NCBI GenBank assembly: GCA_001931905.2
Contig: MSJI02000546.1
Location: forward strand, 1 to 22,364
Reading direction: 5' to 3'
Length of the DNA: 22,364 nucleotides
Source of the DNA: Cladosporium sp. IMV 00045
Lineage: Eukaryota; Ascomycota; Dothideomycetes; Cladosporiales; Cladosporiaceae
Position 1 is the first letter of the stretch; the number at the start of each line of letters is the position of its first letter. A program made the translations under genes and the position numbers. The notes below the pieces were generated by a model that saw only the letters and a program-made list of their open reading frames with translations, was not told the origin of the DNA and did no database searches. Shown in pieces: positions 15,836 through 22,364 of this stretch.

Positions 15836-18800
15836 ATGGACGCCTCACGTGTGGACGGCTCTGTGCCCTCCGTATTGACAGAAACGGTCACTTCGCTCAC
15901 AGAGCACGCCACTACTGCCATTCCCACAAACGCCCCGGCTGGTGTCCAATCCACAGCAGGCATGCTCGGGGGTCTGGTGATTGGGGTCTTCACAATCATT
16001 CCCAGTCTGCTGTACTGGATCATCAGCTTCGTCTCCATCACCTTGCCGACATGGATCTTTTCGTTCCTGTCCAGAAGCTTCACACTTACGCTGAACATGA
16101 CGACCCTTCTCATCCTCCTGCTGGTCTTTGCCTCCACCGTGAGCTGGTTTGTGCGCTATCGCTTCTTGAACATGTATTCGAGGCTCCCACCTGAACCGCA
16201 GCGAAAGGAACCCTCGGTCGAGATCTTCCCCGAAACCCAGGAACATGACTCCAAGCCCGGTCTCTCCAACTATTTTGACGAGTTTCTGAGTGCAATCAAG
16301 GTCTTTGGCTATCTTGAACGTCCGGTTTTCCATGAGCTCACCAGGACTATGCAAACCAAGAAGCTCATTGCTGGAGAAACCTTACTTCTCGAAGAGGAGA
16401 AGGGCTTCTGCTTGGTCGTGGACGGTCTTGTTCAAATTTTCGTCAAATCTGGTCGTAGCAATTCTTCCAGTGACCCGGGCAACGAGTCCGCGATAGACGA
16501 CGATAATGGAGATGACCCCGCCAGTGGCAATCGCACTTATCAGCTTCTGACCGAGGTCAAGAACGGCGCACCTTTGTCATCGCTGTTCTCCATTCTGGCC
16601 TTGTTCACGGAGACCGTCAAGCTTCGACACGACGATCGGGACGATACTCCAGAGTCCACTTCATCACGTCCGGGTCTACGAAACCAATCCAGCTTTGCTG
16701 CATACACCCCCGAAGGCACATCAACGCCAGCTTCCGGTACCGCAAGCCCTATGGGTTGGAATGCAAACTCTGTCAACCCGATGTCGAGACAAAGGTCTTC
16801 TACAGCGACTGGACAGGGCAACGCTGCATTCAAAGAACCTCCACCGCTCGATCTTGACCCCTCTGACGACCAACAAGCCCCGCGGTCGAGCAGGTACTCC
16901 AGCTTCGTCGGCAATGAAACACCCAAGCGCACGAGAACATCAAAGACCGCTTCTGCACATCCAGATATCGTTGCAAGAGCTACTGTAGACACGACTATAG
17001 CCATCATCCCTGCAACGGCTTTCCACAGACTGACCAAGATCTACCCCAAAGCGACTGCCCACATTGTTCAGGTGATTTTGACTCGCTTGCAGAGGGTGAC
17101 GCTAGCCACTGGACATGCATATCTTGGCCTGACAAGTGAAGTCCTCCGAACCGAGCGTCTGATGGATCGTTATACGAATTATGATCTTCCTGGTTTCCTA
17201 CGTGGTGATGCATTGGATAGACTCAAAGACAAGTTCCGCAAGGAGAAAGAGCGCGTGCCCGCTGAAGAAGGCATGAAAGGAATTGCGTTGCACAATCCAT
17301 TCCTGACACAACGGAAAGCATCAAGTCCAGGCTTGCGGCGCGATGTCCTCATGCAAGCTCGTATGGCCTCAAGAAGCGGAGACCTCCATAGTGCCGAGTT
17401 TGCAGGCCATGGCAGTGATCAAGTCAGCGCCGGAGACCTGCTGACTAACATACATGCTGCAAGACATCAAGGCCGCAATAGTCGGCCGAGTTTCTCTCAG
17501 CCTCATCAGACCCCAAAGCAGTCGGACATCCATTCAGGAACTCCTCTCTCGCAGAAAACGCAAGATCCTTTCACCACGCACGTGAACCCTAGATCGACTT
17601 TACAGCGCCAAGAGTCTGTTGACGAAGATGTCTTGTTCCGCGAGGGAGTCATGGATTGCATGCTCAAGGCGATCGGTCTTGATAATCTGAAGGACGGCTC
17701 TCGACAGCCGCAATCTGCAGCTCAATCACCCAGACTTGTCTCGTTCGATTCCAAGCGACAGACCGCCATCTTCAACAGTGCTTTTGGCTTCATGGATCCT
17801 TTTGAAGGTTCCGGTGACGGCGATTCAGAGTCAATGGCCTCAGCATCAGCCTACAGTATTACTGGTAATGCCAGCATCTTGGAAGACATGAAACATGAGG
17901 TAGAAATCGTTTGTTTTCCAAAAGGGTCTGTGCTGGTCGAACAGGGTGAACGCAACCCCGGTTTGTACTATGTGATTGATGGATTCTTGGACGTCAGCGT
18001 TCCTGTTGAAGATGACGATGCGGACTCGAACGTGCTTGGTACCACCCCAGGACAAGGCGGCATTGAAGCATCGCAGCTCCTCAACCCACAAGACCGCAAG
18101 AACAGCTCGACACGCTCTCATTCATTCGGTAGCTCTCAGCACCCAAAGCGGAAGAAGCAATCCAACAACAAAAGCCTGTTCATGATAAAACCAGGCGGAC
18201 TTGCTGGATACATGGGCACGGTGTCCTCGTACAGGTCCTTCATCGATGTCACCGCCAAAACAGATGTCTACGTGGGGTTCTTGCCCCGGAACGTTGTCGA
18301 GAAAGTGGTCGAGAAATATCCGATCGTGTTACTGACAATGGCCAAACGACTTGCCACTCTCCTGCCCCGACTCATCCTCCACATTGATTTTGCACTTGAG
18401 TGGGTTCAAGTCAACGCTGGCCAGACGATCTACAACCAAGGCGAAGAGAGCGATGCCATCTACATTGTTCTCAATGGCCGACTCAGAGCAATTCAAGAAG
18501 GCAGTGACGGAAAGATGAAGGCAATTGGCGAGTATGGTCAAGGTGACAGCTGTGGCGAACTGGAAGTCTTGACTGAGTCCGTACGGCCTGGTACACTCCA
18601 TGCCATTCGCGATACTGAGCTCGCTAAGTTTCCCAAGACTCTGTTCAACAGCTTAGCGCAAGAGCACCCAGGCATTACAATCAAGGTCTCGAAGATCATT
18701 GCCTCACGCATGAGAGCGCTGATTGAAGGTCCAATGGCCGATCCATCGCACGACAGCAAGATGTCTGTGTCCCGCAACAAGGTCAACTCGAACCACAACT

Positions 18801-20398
18801 TGAGAACCGTCGCCATCGTTCCGTGCTCTGCAGGCGTACCTGTCGTCGATTTTGGCCACCGGCTCCAGTCAGCGCTTCATCAAATTGGCACGTTCAACGG
18901 TGTGACTTCGCTTAATCAAGCATCCATCTTGAATCACCTGGGTCGTCATGCTTTTAGCAAGATGGGAAAGCTCAAGTTGTCACAGTACCTCGCTGACCTG
19001 GAAGAGAAGTACGGCATTGTTCTATACATCGCGGACACAAGTGTTAAGTCGCCCTGGACTCAGACCTGCATCAGCCAAGCAGACTGCATCTACCTCGTCG
19101 GCCTTGCTGAGGGGTCCGCTAGTATCGGAGAGTACGAGCGCTTTTTGCTCACCACCAAGACCACAGCACGCAAGGAACTCATTCTCCTTCACGCGGAGCG
19201 CTACTGCCCACCTGGTCTCACCAGAGAGTGGCTACGCAACAGACCTTGGATCAACGGCGGCCATCACCACGTCCAAATGTCGTTCCGTGCGACGGTAGAA
19301 CCAGCACATCCACCGTCACGAAAGTTTGGCAATGTCATCAAGCAGCGCGTGCAAGTCCTCCAGGCAGAGATTCAGAAGTACACCTCTCGTCGGGTTCGAC
19401 ACACGCCCCTTTACTCTCCAGACACTCCTTTCAAGGGCGATTTCCATCGCCTGGCTCGTCGCCTCTGTGGTCGCAGTGTTGGCCTTGTGCTCGGCGGTGG
19501 TGGTGCCAGAGGTATCGCACACGTCGGTGTCATCCGTGCGCTGGAAGAAGCAGGCTTACCAATCGACATCATCGGTGGAACATCAATCGGCGCATTCATC
19601 GGCGCCCTCTACGCTTGGGATGCAGACGTCGTACCCATGTACGGAAGGGCTAAGAAGTTCGCTGGCCGTATGGGCAGCATGTGGCGCTTCGCCTTGGACG
19701 TGACATACCCCTCGGCATCCTACACCACCGGCCACGAGTTCAACAGAGGCATTTTCAAGACCTTCGGCAATTCCCAGATTGAAGACTTCTGGCTGGAGTA
19801 CTACTGCAACACGACCAACATCTCCAAGTCGCGCTCGGAAATCCACACTTCGGGCTACGTCTGGCGCTACGTCCGCGCCTCCATGTCCCTCGCAGGCCTG
19901 CTTCCGCCCATGTGCGACGAAGGCAACATGCTCCTCGACGGCGGCTACGTCGACAATTTGACCGTATCGCACATGAAATCCCTCGGCGCGGACATCATAT
20001 TCGCCATCGACGTCGGCGCCCTGGACGACGACACGCCGCAATCCTACGGCGACTCGCTGTCCGGTTTCTGGGCCTCCCTGAATCGCTGGAATCCCTTCTC
20101 CTCCTACCCGAACCCGCCCACGCTTTCCGAAATCCAAGCCCGGCTCGCCTACGTCAGCAGCAACGACAATCTGGAGCGCGCCAAGACGACGCCAGGGTGC
20201 AGGTACATGCGCCCGCCGATCGAGGAGTACGGCACGCTGGAGTTCGGGAAGTTCGAGGAGATCTACCAGGTCGGCTACCAGTTTGGCAAGAAGTATTTGG
20301 CCGATCTGAGGAGCGATGGCGTCTTGCCCGTCATGGAGGAGACGGAGAAGCAGAGGAATTTGAGGAGGACTATGGCGCCAAGGAGGGCGAGTATTTGA
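15836..20398 (+). CDS. nte1: Lysophospholipase Nte1 (patatin-like phospholipase with cNMP-binding domains)
   Basis: This is a single exon of 1520 aa from the ATG at 15836. The frame stays open upstream to 15680, but that extension is a Leu-Ala-Cys-Trp repeat and unlike the family. Two hydrophobic segments (about 44-70 and 84-106) would anchor it in the ER. Three cyclic-nucleotide-binding-like regions follow, at about 150-420 with a long Ser-rich insert, 680-820 and 840-950. The C-terminal patatin domain has the oxyanion loop GGGGARG at 1220-1226, the nucleophile motif GTSIG with Ser1250, and the DGG motif with Asp1368, so the Ser-Asp dyad is complete. Nte1 deacylates phosphatidylcholine and lysophosphatidylcholine to glycerophosphocholine at the ER. 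It is the fungal orthologue of neuropathy target esterase. It converges on mcm10. Confidence 0.96.
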   Translation: MDASRVDGSVPSVLTETVTSLTEHATTAIPTNAPAGVQSTAGMLGGLVIGVFTIIPSLLYWIISFVSITLPTWIFSFLSRSFTLTLNMTTLLILLLVFASTVSWFVRYRFLNMYSRLPPEPQRKEPSVEIFPETQEHDSKPGLSNYFDEFLSAIKVFGYLERPVFHELTRTMQTKKLIAGETLLLEEEKGFCLVVDGLVQIFVKSGRSNSSSDPGNESAIDDDNGDDPASGNRTYQLLTEVKNGAPLSSLFSILALFTETVKLRHDDRDDTPESTSSRPGLRNQSSFAAYTPEGTSTPASGTASPMGWNANSVNPMSRQRSSTATGQGNAAFKEPPPLDLDPSDDQQAPRSSRYSSFVGNETPKRTRTSKTASAHPDIVARATVDTTIAIIPATAFHRLTKIYPKATAHIVQVILTRLQRVTLATGHAYLGLTSEVLRTERLMDRYTNYDLPGFLRGDALDRLKDKFRKEKERVPAEEGMKGIALHNPFLTQRKASSPGLRRDVLMQARMASRSGDLHSAEFAGHGSDQVSAGDLLTNIHAARHQGRNSRPSFSQPHQTPKQSDIHSGTPLSQKTQDPFTTHVNPRSTLQRQESVDEDVLFREGVMDCMLKAIGLDNLKDGSRQPQSAAQSPRLVSFDSKRQTAIFNSAFGFMDPFEGSGDGDSESMASASAYSITGNASILEDMKHEVEIVCFPKGSVLVEQGERNPGLYYVIDGFLDVSVPVEDDDADSNVLGTTPGQGGIEASQLLNPQDRKNSSTRSHSFGSSQHPKRKKQSNNKSLFMIKPGGLAGYMGTVSSYRSFIDVTAKTDVYVGFLPRNVVEKVVEKYPIVLLTMAKRLATLLPRLILHIDFALEWVQVNAGQTIYNQGEESDAIYIVLNGRLRAIQEGSDGKMKAIGEYGQGDSCGELEVLTESVRPGTLHAIRDTELAKFPKTLFNSLAQEHPGITIKVSKIIASRMRALIEGPMADPSHDSKMSVSRNKVNSNHNLRTVAIVPCSAGVPVVDFGHRLQSALHQIGTFNGVTSLNQASILNHLGRHAFSKMGKLKLSQYLADLEEKYGIVLYIADTSVKSPWTQTCISQADCIYLVGLAEGSASIGEYERFLLTTKTTARKELILLHAERYCPPGLTREWLRNRPWINGGHHHVQMSFRATVEPAHPPSRKFGNVIKQRVQVLQAEIQKYTSRRVRHTPLYSPDTPFKGDFHRLARRLCGRSVGLVLGGGGARGIAHVGVIRALEEAGLPIDIIGGTSIGAFIGALYAWDADVVPMYGRAKKFAGRMGSMWRFALDVTYPSASYTTGHEFNRGIFKTFGNSQIEDFWLEYYCNTTNISKSRSEIHTSGYVWRYVRASMSLAGLLPPMCDEGNMLLDGGYVDNLTVSHMKSLGADIIFAIDVGALDDDTPQSYGDSLSGFWASLNRWNPFSSYPNPPTLSEIQARLAYVSSNDNLERAKTTPGCRYMRPPIEEYGTLEFGKFEEIYQVGYQFGKKYLADLRSDGVLPVMEETEKQRNLRRTMAPRRASI

Positions 20399-20819
20399 TA
20401 GCTGTTTGTCCTGGTGGTTGTTTTTTTTAAGGTTCTTTCTTGTTGCTGCATTCGTTCCAGCGTACAAGCGTAGAAGCGCAAGCGTTGTATATTCCTCAAT
20501 AGACTGCTAGAATGATCAATTCCCACTTTACACTGACGCTTCATCCGAATCGACGCGGGGGGTAAGTTCAAAGATCAGGGGCACTATGCCACAACAGACA
20601 AACAATATTCGGTAACATGAAAGATTGCACGTCAAGCGTAGCAAGCAACTGAGATGTAGAACTGAGATGTAATATCGTGATTCCATAAATCACCTACCAA
20701 GTCTAACGTCACCCAAGCCGTCTCACCCAGACCACATCCTCCCTCGAAGCCGAAGCCGAAGCCAAAGAAGTAAAATGAAAAGCAGACGGAGAAGAAAAGC
20801 GAAACCCCAACAGAGTTCT
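20399..20819. other. Convergent 3' intergenic region between nte1 and mcm10
   Basis: 421 bp between converging stops. It contains a T-tract just after the nte1 stop (20421-20429), a CGAAGC triplicate at 20745-20762, and an A-rich segment near 20764-20805 next to the mcm10 stop. Both 3' UTRs must lie here. No gene or RNA was recognised. Confidence 0.55.
20745..20762 (+). repeat. Three copies of hexamer CGAAGC
   Basis: Three perfect direct copies, about 60 bp downstream (in mcm10 sense) of the mcm10 stop codon. It is a minor short repeat in probable 3' UTR. Confidence 0.8.
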
Positions 20820-22364
20820 CTACACAATATCCAAGTCGTCGTCATCATCGTCGTTATTGCCATCGTCAAGATCATTACCATTCCCCACCGCAAGACCGCC
20901 CAGACTATCTCTCCCTGGCTCCCGTATCCCCTTCTCCAGCGCGAACCTCGCCCTCTTCTTCGGACTCTGGTTCCCGTCCTGACTGGCCGGTCTGATCGCG
21001 CCGCGGAGCGGCTGCTGCTGCAGGTCGAGTCTCGTCTGTCCCTTCTCCGGACTCCCCAGTCTGCCCGGTGCTGGTTGCAGCCAGTTCGATTTCTTTGCGC
21101 CGCCCCAGCCCAGCGCTTCCGCTCCGCCGGCGGCGGAGGAAATGGCCCCGACGCCGAAGTGGCGCTTGCGGTCTTTGGCGGGCGAGAGGCGGATCGTGTC
21201 GGCTTTTTTGCCCAGGAGGCCGAGTTCGGAGGCGGTGGGCTTTTCGAACGTCGTTTTGGATGAGTCCTGGCTGGAGCGGATGGAGGTGGAGGAGGAGGTG
21301 GTGGTCGTTGTGGTGTTCTGTCTGGCGCGCAGGTAGTCGGCGCCCACGCTGCCGCCCATGCCTTCGAGTTTTCTGGCGAGGTCGCGCTCGCGTTGCGCGG
21401 CGGCGATGCGCCGGCGAGAAGTCTCCTCGGCCGTTAGGCTTTCGATCGAGACGCGGTCTTCGCCGTCGATGATGCTGGCGGCGCTTTTGCCGAAGCCTGT
21501 GTTGACGCTCCAGACGCGGCTGTGTTCACCGGCGTATTGCCCTGGCATTTTCTTTTTCGCGTTGCTGGGATCGTGCTTTTTGTCTCTCCGTTGGCTGGAA
21601 TCGCCTGCTCCGCGCCACATGGTGTTGACTTCCATGCGGCCCTTTCGGTTTCTGTCGATCATCATATTCAGGTGAAAGTCGCAGACTTGCGTGCTGCGCT
21701 TGTCGATCCAGGCACCGCATTTGTTGCCGTCTTTTTTGACGCTGGCGCAGTATCCTAGATCCCGAGCGACGCCGATTTCCATCACGCGGTCTTCGCTGGA
21801 GCCGAGCTTAAGAGAGAAGTTCCCCTTGTTCTGGTTGCCCTTCGGGGGTAGGATGCTCGGATTCTGTATTGCGAGTAATGTACCCTCGGTCAATTTCCAG
21901 AATTGATCGAATGCAGTTCCGAACAGAAATAGGTCGATTTCCCACTTGAGGTCGACCAGGGTCAATACCATGAACTTGTTTCGCGGTGCTGTAGCATCCT
22001 CCTGGGGTTTGTTCTCGTCGCTTGTTCGATGTGCTTGCTTGTGGTTGTAAGGTGAAGACTTCCGTGCCAAAACACCTAAGACCACAAAATCAGATTCGCA
22101 ATCTGGAGGATCGTATTCAGGAGCTTTCACTTCTTTCAGCAACCGAGGGAGAGGGTATAATTCCGAGCCTTCCAGTGCCCTTGCAGTATCGACATGTGCT
22201 ATGTGTCGTTTTGATAGGTGGATTCCAGAGAATGGATCGTAGCCAGTGCCATCGTTTTTGTTGTCCCAGGGTATATTAACTTCGCTCTCGTCGACAGAAG
22301 GGCCATGGTCGTGTCCATCGTTTTGCGGTTTCGATTGGGTCCGCGGCGCAAAAGGATTATGCTG
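20820..22364 (-). CDS. mcm10: Mcm10 replication factor, 5' end beyond the window
   Basis: The frame is open from the stop at 20820 to the right edge, 514 codons, and the start lies outside. An ATG-less ORF call beginning with TTG at 22142 would be wrong, because the upstream codons encode the conserved DPFSGIHLSKRHIAHVDTAR. The OB-fold follows (VKAPEYDPPD, then FMVLTLVDLKWEIDLFLFGT). A CCCH zinc finger is encoded at about 21672-21749, GYCASVKKDGNKCGAWID then CDFH. The tail is Ser/Lys-rich with a stretch typical of fungal Mcm10 (ELGLLGKKADTIRLSP) and ends in a poly-Asp run. Mcm10 binds DNA and the CMG helicase in the nucleus and is needed for origin firing and fork progress. No intron is evident in the visible part. 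Confidence 0.93.
   Translation of the reverse strand, partial: QHNPFAPRTQSKPQNDGHDHGPSVDESEVNIPWDNKNDGTGYDPFSGIHLSKRHIAHVDTARALEGSELYPLPRLLKEVKAPEYDPPDCESDFVVLGVLARKSSPYNHKQAHRTSDENKPQEDATAPRNKFMVLTLVDLKWEIDLFLFGTAFDQFWKLTEGTLLAIQNPSILPPKGNQNKGNFSLKLGSSEDRVMEIGVARDLGYCASVKKDGNKCGAWIDKRSTQVCDFHLNMMIDRNRKGRMEVNTMWRGAGDSSQRRDKKHDPSNAKKKMPGQYAGEHSRVWSVNTGFGKSAASIIDGEDRVSIESLTAEETSRRRIAAAQRERDLARKLEGMGGSVGADYLRARQNTTTTTTSSSTSIRSSQDSSKTTFEKPTASELGLLGKKADTIRLSPAKDRKRHFGVGAISSAAGGAEALGWGGAKKSNWLQPAPGRLGSPEKGQTRLDLQQQPLRGAIRPASQDGNQSPKKRARFALEKGIREPGRDSLGGLAVGNGNDLDDGNNDDDDDDLDIV

Noticed and set aside
19583..20467. Minus-strand ORF of 294 codons antisense to nte1
   Set aside because: It mirrors the patatin domain coding region, where high GC at third codon positions keeps the reverse frame open. 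No motif and wrong composition.
20820..22142. Mcm10 starting with TTG at 22142
   Set aside because: The frame is open upstream and encodes the conserved PFSG...LSKR segment, so the start lies beyond the window edge.
1..22364. Mobile element, biosynthetic cluster, CRISPR or defence system
   Set aside because: No transposase, reverse transcriptase, terminal repeats, spaced direct repeats or synthase-type enzymes were seen. The identifiable genes are conserved fungal ones, mostly housekeeping.

Overview
This window looks like nuclear DNA of a filamentous ascomycete (Pezizomycotina). The Dothideomycetes are a reasonable but unproven guess. The reasons are short introns of about 50-105 nt with GTAAGT/GTACGT-type donors, CTRAC-like branch sites and YAG acceptors, long single-exon genes, no operon logic, and proteins with clear fungal orthologues. 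I see no bacterial, viral or CRISPR features, no rRNA or tRNA gene, and no convincing transposon.

Layout from left to right: bases 1-2188 hold no gene I can support, only weak open stretches at 1257-2160 that may be a decayed gene or chance. 2189-3403 (-) is a two-exon Gfo/Idh/MocA-family oxidoreductase. 4306-4680 (-) is tma7, a three-exon gene of 68 codons. It is divergent from 5440-6816 (+), a Pch1/cyclin-T-like partner of Cdk9. A gene-poor 1.5 kb follows. 8322-11393 (+) is a secreted GH65 acid trehalase with a possible 5'-leader intron and short upstream ORF. It converges on 11661-12596 (-), an Mcp1-like mitochondrial membrane protein. 12955-13677 (+) is a four-exon C2H2 zinc-finger gene that I assembled by splicing. 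It converges on 14021-15442 (-), Paf1, which carries an in-frame 54-nt intron. Paf1 is divergent from 15836-20398 (+), the phospholipase Nte1. 20820-22364 (-) is Mcm10, cut at its 5' end by the window edge.

The genes are mostly housekeeping: transcription elongation (Pch1 and Paf1 act in the same general process), translation (Tma7), replication (Mcm10), membrane lipid turnover and contact sites (Nte1, Mcp1) and carbon use (trehalase, oxidoreductase). Nothing indicates that they form a cluster with one joint function, and I did not find a new defence, mobile or biosynthetic system.

The most unusual pattern is compositional. In at least six genes the strand switches abruptly from C-rich to G-rich near the 3' part of the coding sequence, in the same sense whichever strand is coding. 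Other points worth checking are the in-frame Paf1 intron, the very small first coding exons of tma7 and the zinc-finger gene, two unrelated 12-bp tandem repeats side by side in the Paf1/Nte1 promoter region, and a PxP motif in the N-terminal tail of Mcp1.
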